From JALYRV01 sp036675475 (GTDB lineage: Bacteria > Acidobacteriota > Vicinamibacteria > Vicinamibacterales > SCN-69-37): 22,836 bases of DNA. Below the pieces are notes generated by a model. That model made no database searches, was not told where the DNA came from, and worked only from the letters and a program-made list of their open reading frames with translations. The translations under genes were made by a program, and so were the position numbers. Below are positions 6,599-16,112 of the stretch, piece by piece (positions within the stretch are counted from its first letter, which is position 1; each line of letters starts with the position of its first letter). The stretch is taken from contig JAKFEY010000086.1 in the NCBI GenBank assembly GCA_036675475.1, forward strand, positions 1 to 22,836, read 5' to 3'.

Positions 6599-8832
6599 GC
6601 CACCTTGCTTTCGAAGTATTTCGCGAGCCCCTGCGTCCAGCGCTGCTCCGCCTCGGCCACGGTGCAGTCGATGGCCGCCTGGCCCTCGACGCGGATGCGG
6701 ATGCGATCGCCGCCCGTGCGCCCGATCACGGCCGCGGGCACGCCGAGCTTTGCGGCGCGGATGAGCAGCGCGTCGGTCTGTCCGGCGGCAACGCTCACGA
6801 TCGCGCGCGACGCGCTTTCCGAGAAGAGCGCCGTCGTCGCCGCGTCGAAGCCGGAGCTTGCGCTCGCGACAGCCGCGGGAATCGCGACGGCGGCGCCGGC
6901 GCCGCTCGAGAAGCAGCACTCGGCCAGCGCGACCGCAAATCCGCCGTCGGCGCAGTCGTGCGCCGAATGGATCCACTTATAGGACGCCGCTTCCACGAGC
7001 AGGGATTGCAGGTTGCGCTCGAGCTCGATGTCGAGGGCCGGCGGCGTGCCCCGCACGATGCCGTGCAGCGCCTTGAGATATTCGCTGCCGCCGAACTCGT
7101 CCTTCGTGACGCCGAGCAGCACGATGTCGGCAGGCGCTTTCGGAAACACGCGCGAGCGGCTCGCCGACGCATCTTCGATGACGCCGAGCACGCCAATCAC
7201 GGGCGTGGGCAGAATCGCCTGGCCGTCGGTTTCGTTGTAGAGGCTGACGTTGCCGCCGGTGACAGGCAACTCCAGGGCGCGGCACGCGTCGCCGATGCCG
7301 CGCACCGCTTCGGCAAACTGCCACATGATCTCGGGCCGTTCCGGATTGCCGAAGTTCAGGCAGTTGGTGACGCCGATGGGCGTGCCGCCGGCACACGCGA
7401 CGTTCCGCGCGGCTTCGGCGACCGCGAGGCGCGCGCCTTCGTACGGATCGAGCAGGCAATAGCGGCCGTTGCCGTCCACCGACATCGCCAGCGCCTTTTT
7501 GGTGCCCTTCACGCGCACCACGCCCGCGCCCGCGCCGGCGGGCACCATCGTGTTGGTGCGCACCATCGAATCGTACTGGCGATAAATCCACTGCTTGCTG
7601 GCGATGCCGGGCGACGACAGCAGCACGAAGAACGCCTCGCCGGCCGCCGGGGTCGCGCCCAGGTTCGGCATCGCGCGCAGTTCCTGCTGCGACGCCGGCT
7701 CGCGGAACGGCCGCTTGTACATCGGCGCCTCGTCGGCGAGCGCCGTCGCGGGCACTTCCGCGATCACGGCGCCGTGATCCTTCACGCGCAGCAGCTTGTC
7801 GCCGGTCACCTCGCCGATGCGCGCGGCGTGCAGGTCCCACTTCTCGAAAATCTCCTCGACCTCGCGCTCGCGGCCCTTCTTGACGACGAGCAGCATCCGC
7901 TCCTGCGATTCCGACAGCATGATCTCGTACGGCGTCATGCCGCTTTCGCGCACGGGCACGTGCTTGACGTCGATCTCGATGCCGACGCCGCCGCGCGCGC
8001 CGGTTTCGCACGTCGAGCACGCGAGGCCGGCGGCGCCCATGTCCTGCACCGCCACGACCGCGTCGCTCTTCATCAGCTCGAGACAGGCCTCGAGCAGCAG
8101 CTTCTCCATGAACGGATCGCCCACCTGCACGGCGGGCCGCTTCTCGGCCGACTTGTCGTCGAACTCCGCCGACGCCATCGTCGCGCCGTGAATGCCGTCG
8201 CGGCCGGTCTTCGCGCCCAGGTAGTACACCGGGTTGCCGATGCCCGAGGCCTTCGCGCGCACGATGCCGTCGGCCTTCACGATGCCGAGGCAGAACACGT
8301 TGACGAGCGGATTGCCCGAGTAGGTCTCGTCGAACATCACTTCGCCGCCGACCGTCGCGATGCCAATGCTGTTGCCGTAGCCGCCGATGCCGGCCACCAC
8401 GCCTTCCAGAATGCGCCGGTTCTTCGGCACGTCGAGCGGCCCGAAGCGCAGCGAGTTCATCAGTGCGATTGGCCGCGCGCCCATCGTGAAGATGTCGCGG
8501 ATGATGCCGCCCACGCCGGTGGCCGCGCCCTGATAGGGCTCGATGAAGGATGGATGGTTGTGCGATTCGATCTTGAACACCGCCGCCATGCCGTCGCCGA
8601 TGTCGACCGCGCCCGCGTTCTCGCCCGGTCCCTCCAGCACGCGCGGCCCCGTCGTCGGCAGCGTCTTGAGGTGCACGCGCGAGCTCTTGTAGCTGCAGTG
8701 CTCGGACCACATCACGGAAAACAGTCCCAGCTCGGTGAGCGTGGGCTCGCGGCCCAGCAGATCGACGATGCGCTGATATTCGTCGGGCTTGAGGCCGTGG
8801 CGCTCGAGCGTCGCGTTGTCGAAAGCCGCCAT
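6595..8832 (-). CDS. purL: Phosphoribosylformylglycinamidine synthase, small-type catalytic subunit PurL
   Basis: PurL catalyses ATP-dependent conversion of FGAR to FGAM using ammonia supplied by PurQ, in a complex bridged by PurS. The 745-residue length is that of the small (Bacillus/Thermotoga) type rather than the roughly 1300-residue fused enzyme. Motifs include MWSEHCSYKSS at 41-51, ESHNHP at 89-94 and GAATGVGG at 102-109, with MGAAGLACST, LNFGNPERPE, VTGGNVSLYNE and HDCADGGFAVALAE further along. I chose the ATG at 8832-8830, which overlaps the purQ stop by one base (TAATG) and gives the family N-terminus; the frame is open for about 30 more codons upstream, but those lie within purQ. 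Its TGA overlaps the purF ATG. Confidence 0.98.
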   Translation of the reverse strand: MAAFDNATLERHGLKPDEYQRIVDLLGREPTLTELGLFSVMWSEHCSYKSSRVHLKTLPTTGPRVLEGPGENAGAVDIGDGMAAVFKIESHNHPSFIEPYQGAATGVGGIIRDIFTMGARPIALMNSLRFGPLDVPKNRRILEGVVAGIGGYGNSIGIATVGGEVMFDETYSGNPLVNVFCLGIVKADGIVRAKASGIGNPVYYLGAKTGRDGIHGATMASAEFDDKSAEKRPAVQVGDPFMEKLLLEACLELMKSDAVVAVQDMGAAGLACSTCETGARGGVGIEIDVKHVPVRESGMTPYEIMLSESQERMLLVVKKGREREVEEIFEKWDLHAARIGEVTGDKLLRVKDHGAVIAEVPATALADEAPMYKRPFREPASQQELRAMPNLGATPAAGEAFFVLLSSPGIASKQWIYRQYDSMVRTNTMVPAGAGAGVVRVKGTKKALAMSVDGNGRYCLLDPYEGARLAVAEAARNVACAGGTPIGVTNCLNFGNPERPEIMWQFAEAVRGIGDACRALELPVTGGNVSLYNETDGQAILPTPVIGVLGVIEDASASRSRVFPKAPADIVLLGVTKDEFGGSEYLKALHGIVRGTPPALDIELERNLQSLLVEAASYKWIHSAHDCADGGFAVALAECCFSSGAGAAVAIPAAVASASSGFDAATTALFSESASRAIVSVAAGQTDALLIRAAKLGVPAAVIGRTGGDRIRIRVEGQAAIDCTVAEAEQRWTQGLAKYFESKVA

Positions 8833-9548
8833 TACTTCTGCACCGCCATCCGGCCCTGTTCCGCCAGGGTCTTCACCACCGACTCGAACAGCACGAGGCC
8901 GTCGCCGCTGCCCAGAGACGGCTCGCACGCCCGCTCGGGGTGCGGCATCATGCCCACCACGTTGCGCCGTTCACTGCAGATGCCGGCGATGTTGCGCGCC
9001 GCGCCATTCGGATTCGCGTCCGGTGCGGCCTCGCCCGCGGCGTTGACGTAGCGGAAGATTACGCGCCGCTCGCGCTCGAGCCGGTCGAGCACCTCGTCAT
9101 CGGCGAAGTAGTTGCCCTCGCCGTGATTGATCGGAATGTTGAGAATCTGGCCGGGCGCGCACGCCGACGTGAACGGCGTATCGGTCTGCTCCACCTTCAC
9201 GCCCACGTATTCGCAGATGAACTTCAGGCCGCGGTTGCGCAGCATCGCGCCGGGCAGCAGGCCGGCCTCGAGCAGAATCTGGAAGCCGTTGCAGACGCCG
9301 AGCACCGGGTGGCCCGCCTCGGCGAACGCCTTCACGCTCGCCATCACGGGCGAGAACCGCGCAATCGCGCCTGTGCGCAGATAGTCGCCGTGCGCAAAGC
9401 CTCCGGGCAGGATGACGGCGTCGGCGCCGGCGAGCGACGTGTCCTTGTGCCACACGAACTCGGCGTCCTGGCCGAGCACGTGCTTCGCGGCGTGATACGC
9501 GTCGTGGTCGCAGTTCGATCCCGGAAAGACAACGACCGCAAACTTCAT
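8832..9548 (-). CDS. purQ: FGAM synthase glutaminase subunit PurQ
   Basis: PurQ is the class I glutamine amidotransferase that hydrolyses glutamine and passes ammonia to PurL. The 238-residue protein has the oxyanion region ILPGGFAHGDYLRTGA, the nucleophile Cys86 in GVCNGFQILLEAG, and the His203/Glu205 pair in MMPHPERA, so the catalytic triad is complete. Its length is normal for the family (about 220-240). The ATG at 9548-9546 overlaps the purS stop by 4 bp and the gene ends one base into purL, which points to translational coupling of purS, purQ and purL. These products are needed together in one complex. Confidence 0.97.
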   Translation of the reverse strand: MKFAVVVFPGSNCDHDAYHAAKHVLGQDAEFVWHKDTSLAGADAVILPGGFAHGDYLRTGAIARFSPVMASVKAFAEAGHPVLGVCNGFQILLEAGLLPGAMLRNRGLKFICEYVGVKVEQTDTPFTSACAPGQILNIPINHGEGNYFADDEVLDRLERERRVIFRYVNAAGEAAPDANPNGAARNIAGICSERRNVVGMMPHPERACEPSLGSGDGLVLFESVVKTLAEQGRMAVQK

Positions 9549-9776
9549 TGGGCGATCTCGATGCGATAGCTCTCGATGACGGGGTTCGCGAGCAGCTTGT
9601 CGGCCACCTCCGACACCATCGTCCGCGCCTCGTCGGCGGTGCCGGCGTTCACGTCGAGCTCGAAGTACTTGCCCTGGCGCACGGCGTCGACGCCGCCGTA
9701 GCCCATCGAGTGCAGCGCCTCGACGATGGTGCGGCCCTGCGGGTCGAACACCGACGGTTTGAGGGTGACGAAGACT

Positions 9777-9787
<11 letters not shown>
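9545..9787 (-). CDS. purS: FGAM synthase bridging subunit PurS
   Basis: PurS is a small ferredoxin-like protein that helps hold PurL and PurQ together and forms part of the ammonia route. The 80-residue product has normal family length and features: a first strand KARVFVTLKPSVFDPQG, then IVEALHSMGYGGVDAVRQGKYFEL, followed by a helix and the C-terminal strand with IESYRIE. The ATG (9787-9785) lies inside the 3' end of purB, an 11-bp overlap, and the stop overlaps the purQ start by 4 bp. Its presence fits the small PurL downstream. Confidence 0.96.
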
Positions 9788-11071
<1,284 letters not shown>

Positions 11072-11075
<4 letters not shown>

Positions 11076-12340
11076 AGCGTCAGATGCTCCTCGGTGAGGT
11101 GGAAGCCGTTCTTGGGGCCGAGCACGGTGCCGACCAGCCCGGCGCGGCCGAACAGCATGTCCGCCACGCGCAGGATGTCCTCACGCGTCACGCGCTCGAT
11201 GCCCGCCAGCGTTTCGTCGAGCGAGAAGTGCCGGCCGAAATAAATTTCCTGCCGCGCCAGGTGCGACATGCGGCTGGCGGTGTTCTCGAGGCTCAGCATC
11301 AAGCTGCCCTTGAGGTGATCCTTGGCACGCGTCAGTTCATCGGCGGTGACCGGCTCGCGGCGGATCAGGCGCAGCTCCTCGAGCACAACGTCGATGACCT
11401 CGCGCACCTTGCTGGTCGCGCATCCGGCATACACGGAGAAGAGGCCCGTGTCGCGGTACGAGCTGAGGCCGCTGTACACCGAGTAGGCCAGGCCGCGCCG
11501 CTCGCGCACGTTCTGGAACAGCCGCGAACTCATCGAGCCGCCGAGAATGGTGTTGAGGATGTAGCTGACGTAGCGATCCTCGTGGCGCTGCTCGTGACCA
11601 GGCGCGCCGACGCACACGTGGCTCTGCTCGAGATCCTTGTGCCGCTGCACGGCGCCCGGCACCATCACCGGCGGCGTGTCGACCATCGACGTGCCCACGC
11701 GCGGCAGCGGCTCGAACGCCTGCTCGAGCATCCCGCGCAGCCGCTCGTGATCGAGATTGCCCGCCGCGGCAATAATCACGTTAGGGGCGACGTAGGCGCC
11801 CGAGAAATATTCGGCCAGCACCGGCTGCGAGAACGAGGACACGGTTTCCGGCGTGCCGAGAATCGGCCGGCCGAGCGGATGGCCGCCCCACGCATGCTGC
11901 GTGAAGATCTCGTGCACGAGATCGTCGGGCGTGTCCTCGACCATCTTGATCTCTTCGAGGATGACGTCCTGCTCCTTCGCGATGTCGCCGGCCGAGAAGG
12001 CCGGCCGCGTGAGCATGTCGGCGAGCAGATCGATCGCAATCGGCAGATGCTCGTCGAGCACCTTGATGTAGTAGCTGGCGTATTCCTTCGCGGTGAAGGC
12101 GTCGAGCTGGCCGCCGATCGAGTCAATCTGCTGCGCGATGTCTTCGGCCGATCGCGTGGCGGTGCCCTTGAAGAGCATGTGCTCGATGAAGTGCGCGATG
12201 CCCGACTCGTGCGGCTCCTCGTGGCGCGATCCGCGCGCGAGCCAGACCCCGACCGTAATCGATCGGACGTGCGGCATGCGCTCGGTCACCAGCCTCAGGC
12301 CGGAAGGGAGCACCTCGCGAACGACCAGTTCGTCAGCCAC
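11072..12340 (-). CDS. M16-family zinc metallopeptidase (processing-peptidase / PqqL-like), first gene of the purine operon
   Basis: This 422-residue protein is a typical single-chain M16 peptidase of the mitochondrial-processing-peptidase-like group. The inverted zinc motif HFIEH is at residues 50-54, and the third ligand Glu130 (in ILEEIKMVED) lies 76 residues after His54, the family spacing. The C-terminal half has the conserved NTILGGSMSSRLFQNVRERR and GLAYSVYS segments that bind and position substrate. No signal peptide is seen, so it is probably cytoplasmic; the substrate is unknown. The start is a GTG (12340-12338), with only a weak purine-rich stretch upstream. A sigma70-like promoter about 60 bp upstream makes it the first gene of the minus-strand operon. 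Nothing links it biochemically to purine synthesis, so co-transcription may be historical. Confidence 0.93.
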
Positions 12341-12399
12341 GCGTGATTCTCTGTAACTTGCTGAAGGGAAAGGATTTAAGACAGGCCTTCAAGCAGTCG

Positions 12400-12429
12400 A
12401 TCTTATCACGTGCGGCCGGCGTCTTTCAA
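12400..12429 (-). promoter_or_regulatory. Sigma70-type promoter of the M16-purBSQLF-HEAT-purM operon
   Basis: On the minus strand a -35 box TTGAAA (12429-12424) and a -10 box TAAGAT (12405-12400) are separated by 18 bp. Both match the consensus well in a region otherwise very GC-rich. Transcription would start near 12393, leaving a leader of about 50 nt before the GTG at 12340. That leader is too short for a purine riboswitch aptamer, and no PurR-like box was recognised. Confidence 0.65.
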
Positions 12430-12458
12430 GCACGCCGCGGCGGCGGGGCCTGGGGGAA

Positions 12459-12464
12459 TAAACT
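12459..12464 (+). promoter_or_regulatory. Possible leaderless -10 element (TAAACT) for rlmN
   Basis: TAAACT fits TANNNT. Taking its last T as position -7, the transcription start would fall at 12471, which is exactly the A of the rlmN ATG. No convincing -35 box or correctly spaced Shine-Dalgarno sequence is present. This is the pattern of a leaderless transcript. Confidence 0.4.
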
Positions 12465-12470
12465 GGATCC

Positions 12471-13532
<1,062 letters not shown>

Positions 13533-14027
13533 TTACCCCTTCTTCTCGACCTTGGCCGCGGCCTTCTCGACTTTCTCCGCCAGGCCCTTCTTGTAGGCCG
13601 CGAAGCGCGAGGCGATAGCCGGATCGCCGACCGCCAGAATCTGCGCCGCAAGCACGCCCGCGTTGGTCGCGCCAGGCTTGCCGATCGAGACCGTCGCCAC
13701 CGGCACGCCGGGCGGCATCTGCACCGTCGACAGCAGCGCGTCGAGCCCCTTCAGCGCCGACGAGTCAATCGGCACCCCAATCACCGGCATGGTCGTGTGC
13801 GCCGCGACGACGCCCGCGAGATGCGCGGCCGCGCCGGCGCCGACGATGAAGGCCTTCACGCCGCGGGACGGCGCTTCCTCAACCAGGCGCATGACGCGCG
13901 CGGGCGATCGATGCGCCGACGCCACGGTCATCTCCCAGCTGATGCCAAGCTCCGTGAGCACCGTCGCCGCCGCTTCCATCACCGGCGCGTCCGAGTCTGA
14001 ACCCATCAAGATCAAAATCTGAGGCAT
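13533..14027 (-). CDS. purE: N5-carboxyaminoimidazole ribonucleotide mutase PurE (class I)
   Basis: Class I PurE moves the carboxylate of N5-CAIR to C4, giving CAIR. The 164-residue protein shows the nucleotide-binding GSDSD loop at 9-13, the catalytic-site His39 in SAHRSP, and GAGAAAHLAGVVAAHT and PVIGVPI typical of the family. The last 20 or so residues are lysine- and alanine-rich (KKGLAEKVEKAAAKVEKKG), longer and more charged than usual. The gene lies 3 bp after purD, so both are on one transcript. Class I PurE normally needs PurK, which is not in this window. The stop codon directly abuts the rlmN stop. Confidence 0.96.
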   Translation of the reverse strand: MPQILILMGSDSDAPVMEAAATVLTELGISWEMTVASAHRSPARVMRLVEEAPSRGVKAFIVGAGAAAHLAGVVAAHTTMPVIGVPIDSSALKGLDALLSTVQMPPGVPVATVSIGKPGATNAGVLAAQILAVGDPAIASRFAAYKKGLAEKVEKAAAKVEKKG

Positions 14028-14030
14028 GTC

Positions 14031-15311
14031 TTAGAGAGCGCTCCTTCCGATGTCTTTCCGGAAGTGCATTTTATCGAACGTGATGCGCGCCGCGGCGTGG
14101 TACGCGCGATCGATGGCGGCGCGGTAGCCGCTGCCGCGTCCGACGACCGTCAGAACACGCCCGCCGGCGGTGACGAACCGGCCGTCGCTGAGCGCGGTGC
14201 CGGCATGAAACACCAGCGCGTCGCCCTGCTCGGCGTCGAGGCCCGCGATCGGCAGGCCGCTGTCGAACGTGCCGGGATATCCGCCAGAGGCCAGCACCAC
14301 GCCGGCAAACACCTCGCCGTTCCAGTCCAACTCCGGCGCCGCGGCAAGATGGCCGCGCGCGGCGGCCATCAGCACCTTCGCAAACGGTCCGGACAGCGCC
14401 GGCAGCACGACCTGGGCTTCGGGATCGCCGAAGCGCGCGTTGAATTCGATGACCTTCGGGCCATCCGCCGTGAGCATCAGGCCCGCGTAGAGGAAGCCCG
14501 TGTAAGAGTGGCCCTCGGCGCGCATTCCGGCAATGACCGGATCGATGATCTCCGCGCGCACGCGCGCATCGAGCTCAGGCGTGTAGAGCGGACTCGGGGC
14601 GAACGCGCCCATCCCGCCCGTGTTCGGTCCCTCGTCGTTGTCGAAGGCGCGTTTATGGTCCTGGGCCGACAGCAGCACGCGTGCCGTGCCGCCATCCGAC
14701 AGGGCGAACACCGACACTTCGGGGCCGCGCAGGCACTCCTCGAACACGACCGTGCCGCCCGCGTCGCCGAACCTGCGATCCACCATCGCCTCGCGCACCG
14801 CCGACATCGCCTCTTTGGGGTCTAACGCGATGACCACCCCTTTGCCACCCGCGAGGCCATCCGCTTTGATGACCAGGGGCCAGCCGAAGGGGGCGTCGGT
14901 GACGACCGCCTCCGCTTCGGACGCATCGGCGGCGACCAGGAAGCGGGCGGTGGGCACGGCGTGCCGGGCCATGAAGGCCTTCGCGAAGGCCTTGCTGGTT
15001 TCCAGTCTGGCCGCCGCGGCGGTCGGGCCGACGATAGGCAGCCTTTCGGCCCGAAAAAGGTCAACGACGCCGGCGGCCAGGGGTAATTCGGGGCCGACGA
15101 TGGTGAGGTCGGCGCGCTCGTCGCGCGCGAGGGCCGCCATGGCGGGAGGAGAATTCAGGTCGATTGTCCGTATCCGGACACTTGAACCGGCCCCCTGGGC
15201 CATCCCGGGGTTGCCGGGGGCAGCGACGATGGCGGTGACTTCGGGGTCCTGGCGGAGGCGCCAGACGAGGGCATGCTCGCGGCCGCCCGATCCAAGGACG
15301 AGGACTTTCAT
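14031..15311 (-). CDS. purD: Phosphoribosylamine-glycine ligase PurD
   Basis: PurD joins glycine to phosphoribosylamine using ATP, forming GAR. The 426-residue protein has the normal length and domain order: N-terminal LVLGSGGREHALVW (about residues 4-17), the GPELPLAAGVVD segment, an ATP-grasp domain with VIKADGLAGGKGV, RGPEVSVFAL and DEGPNTGGMGAF, and metal-binding residues in IEFNARFGDPEAQ. The start is the ATG at 15311-15309; no Shine-Dalgarno sequence precedes it and a TATATT element lies 16 bp upstream, suggesting a very short leader. It is the first gene of the two-gene purD-purE unit and divergent from rpsU. Confidence 0.97.
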   Translation of the reverse strand: MKVLVLGSGGREHALVWRLRQDPEVTAIVAAPGNPGMAQGAGSSVRIRTIDLNSPPAMAALARDERADLTIVGPELPLAAGVVDLFRAERLPIVGPTAAAARLETSKAFAKAFMARHAVPTARFLVAADASEAEAVVTDAPFGWPLVIKADGLAGGKGVVIALDPKEAMSAVREAMVDRRFGDAGGTVVFEECLRGPEVSVFALSDGGTARVLLSAQDHKRAFDNDEGPNTGGMGAFAPSPLYTPELDARVRAEIIDPVIAGMRAEGHSYTGFLYAGLMLTADGPKVIEFNARFGDPEAQVVLPALSGPFAKVLMAAARGHLAAAPELDWNGEVFAGVVLASGGYPGTFDSGLPIAGLDAEQGDALVFHAGTALSDGRFVTAGGRVLTVVGRGSGYRAAIDRAYHAAARITFDKMHFRKDIGRSAL

Positions 15312-15484
15312 GAGTGTGTGCTAGCCTAATATATTCGGCAGGCGATTCAGGGCGTTCCCCGGGAGTCCGGCTCCCGGCAGCGGCCCTCTGTCGAGCAAGT
15401 TTGATGCGGCGGAAGGTGACCCAATCAAATCACCAAATCGCCAAATCACCAGATCAAGAAATCGTAGAGGGGGTGTCAGTTACT
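15312..15484. promoter_or_regulatory. Divergent purD / rpsU control region
   Basis: This 173-bp gap carries an AT-rich palindrome AATATATT (15328-15335), which gives a TATATT -10-like box on both strands: 15333-15328 for purD and 15330-15335 for rpsU. Neither has a good -35 box. A hairpin of 7 bp with a 5-nt loop (15359-15377, CCGGGAG/CTCCCGG) and an A-rich 8-bp tandem repeat (15427-15464) lie in the rpsU leader. Just before the rpsU start is a purine-rich GAGGGGGT (15467-15474). Confidence 0.5.
15427..15464 (+). repeat. Short tandem repeat of period 8 (unit AAATCACC) in the rpsU leader
   Basis: Three near-identical units AAATCACC, AAATCGCC and AAATCACC are followed by two decayed units (AGATCAAG, AAATCG). 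The stretch is AT-rich and free of G-runs in an otherwise GC-rich window. It would be part of the untranslated leader of rpsU mRNA. Its function is unknown. Confidence 0.75.
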
Positions 15485-15682
15485 TTGGCCGAAGTCAAAG
15501 TCCAGGAAGGCGAGTCGATCGAAAGCGCGCTTCGCCGCTTCAAGCGGAAGGTCCAGCAGGAAGACATCATCAAGGACATCAAGAAGCACTCTTTCTACCT
15601 GAAGCCCGGCGACAAGCGCCGCGCCAAGCAGGCGCTCGCCCGCAAGCGCACGCGCAAGAAGCAGCGCCGCGAAGCAGAGTAG
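15485..15682 (+). CDS. rpsU: Small ribosomal subunit protein bS21
   Basis: S21 is a small basic protein of the 30S platform that helps pair the mRNA Shine-Dalgarno with 16S rRNA. The 65-residue product reads AEVKVQEGESIESALRRFKR after the initiator, continues with KHSFYLKPGDKRRAKQALAR, and ends in a basic tail RKRTRKKQRREAE, all typical. I chose the TTG at 15485 as start because it gives the family N-terminus MAEVKV and has the SD-like GAGGGGGT ending 10 nt upstream. A GTG at 15473 is in frame but sits on top of that purine run. The frame is open as far back as 15314, which is the untranslated leader. Confidence 0.92.
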   Translation: MAEVKVQEGESIESALRRFKRKVQQEDIIKDIKKHSFYLKPGDKRRAKQALARKRTRKKQRREAE

Positions 15683-15702
15683 GCCGGGACTTCAGTCCCG
15701 GC
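15683..15702. repeat. Perfect hairpin (8-bp stem, TTCA loop) after rpsU
   Basis: GCCGGGAC-TTCA-GTCCCGGC starts right after the rpsU stop codon. No T-run follows, so it is not a standard intrinsic terminator, although it could attenuate transcription or stabilise the rpsU 3' end. It resembles the short dispersed palindromes common in GC-rich genomes. A related-looking AGCCCT-TT-AGGGCT lies at 19289-19302. Confidence 0.6.
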
Positions 15703-15708
15703 GTCGGC

Positions 15709-15730
15709 TATCATTCAGGCACCCTAGGAG
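15709..15730 (+). promoter_or_regulatory. Possible -10 (TATCAT) and Shine-Dalgarno (AGGAG) of the STAS gene
   Basis: TATCAT at 15709-15714 fits the -10 consensus and would start transcription near 15721. AGGAG at 15726-15730 lies 7 nt before the ATG at 15738 and is a clear ribosome binding site. No strong -35 box is visible, so the gene may also be read from the rpsU promoter. Confidence 0.45.
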
Positions 15731-15737
15731 ATCACGC

Positions 15738-16073
15738 ATGCAGATCGAGGAACGAATCGTCGGTGAAGTGACGATTCTCGACCTGAAAGGCAAGATGACG
15801 CTCGGTGAAGGCGACGAGCTCCTGAAAGACAAGATCAACTCGCTCATGAATCAGGGGCGCGGGAAGATCCTGCTCAATCTGGAAGGCGTTCCGTACATCG
15901 ACAGCGCCGGGCTCGGCGAGATCGTCCGCACGTACACGACGGTCAGCCGGCAGGGCGGCACGATGAAGCTGGTGAACCTCACCAAGCGCATCACCGACCT
16001 GCTGTCGATTACCAAGCTGCTCACAGTGTTCGAGACCTTCGACTCGGAGTCCGAGGCTCTCGCCACCTACTAG
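15738..16073 (+). CDS. STAS-domain anti-sigma-factor antagonist (SpoIIAA/RsbV type)
   Basis: The 111-residue protein is a stand-alone STAS domain. It has the N-terminal strands (VTILDLKGKMTLGEGDELL), the strand and loop ILLNLEGVPYIDSAGLGEIV with the expected phosphorylatable Ser56 in DSAGLGE, and MKLVNLTKRITDLLSITKLL towards the C-terminus. In known partner-switching systems the unphosphorylated form binds an anti-sigma kinase and frees a sigma factor. No kinase, phosphatase or sigma gene lies in this window, so its partner is unknown. It has its own good ribosome binding site and is followed by a strong terminator, so it ends the short rpsU-STAS unit. Confidence 0.93.
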   Translation: MQIEERIVGEVTILDLKGKMTLGEGDELLKDKINSLMNQGRGKILLNLEGVPYIDSAGLGEIVRTYTTVSRQGGTMKLVNLTKRITDLLSITKLLTVFETFDSESEALATY

Positions 16074-16079
16074 TACATG

Positions 16080-16111
16080 GGCCCGCGCGGGCGACCGCGC
16101 GGGCCGTTTTT
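16080..16111 (+). terminator. Strong intrinsic terminator after the STAS gene
   Basis: An 11-bp perfect GC stem (GGCCCGCGCGG / CCGCGCGGGCC) with a GCGA tetraloop is followed by G and five Ts. It begins 6 bp after the STAS stop codon. The T-tract ends one base before the ATG that I take as the start of the next gene, so the terminator separates the two transcription units. Confidence 0.88.
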
Positions 16112-16112
16112 C

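Noticed and set aside
6958..9051. A long plus-strand open frame of nearly 700 codons opposite purL and purQ
   Set aside because: It is antisense to unmistakable purL/purQ coding, has biased His/Arg/Ala composition and no recognisable motif. The same applies to other long antisense frames, such as 5090-6982 and 11084-12346.
12341..12400. Possible purine riboswitch or PurR box upstream of the purine operon
   Set aside because: The leader is only about 50 nt from the predicted start, and no aptamer-like three-way junction or recognisable box was found.
15427..15464. CRISPR-like short repeats upstream of rpsU
   Set aside because: The units are 8 bp and directly adjacent without spacers, so this is a simple tandem repeat and not a CRISPR array.
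16077..16112. N-terminal 12-residue extension of the UbiA-like protein from the ATG at 16077
   Set aside because: It would be encoded by the intrinsic terminator hairpin and is not family-like; the conserved region begins after 16113.
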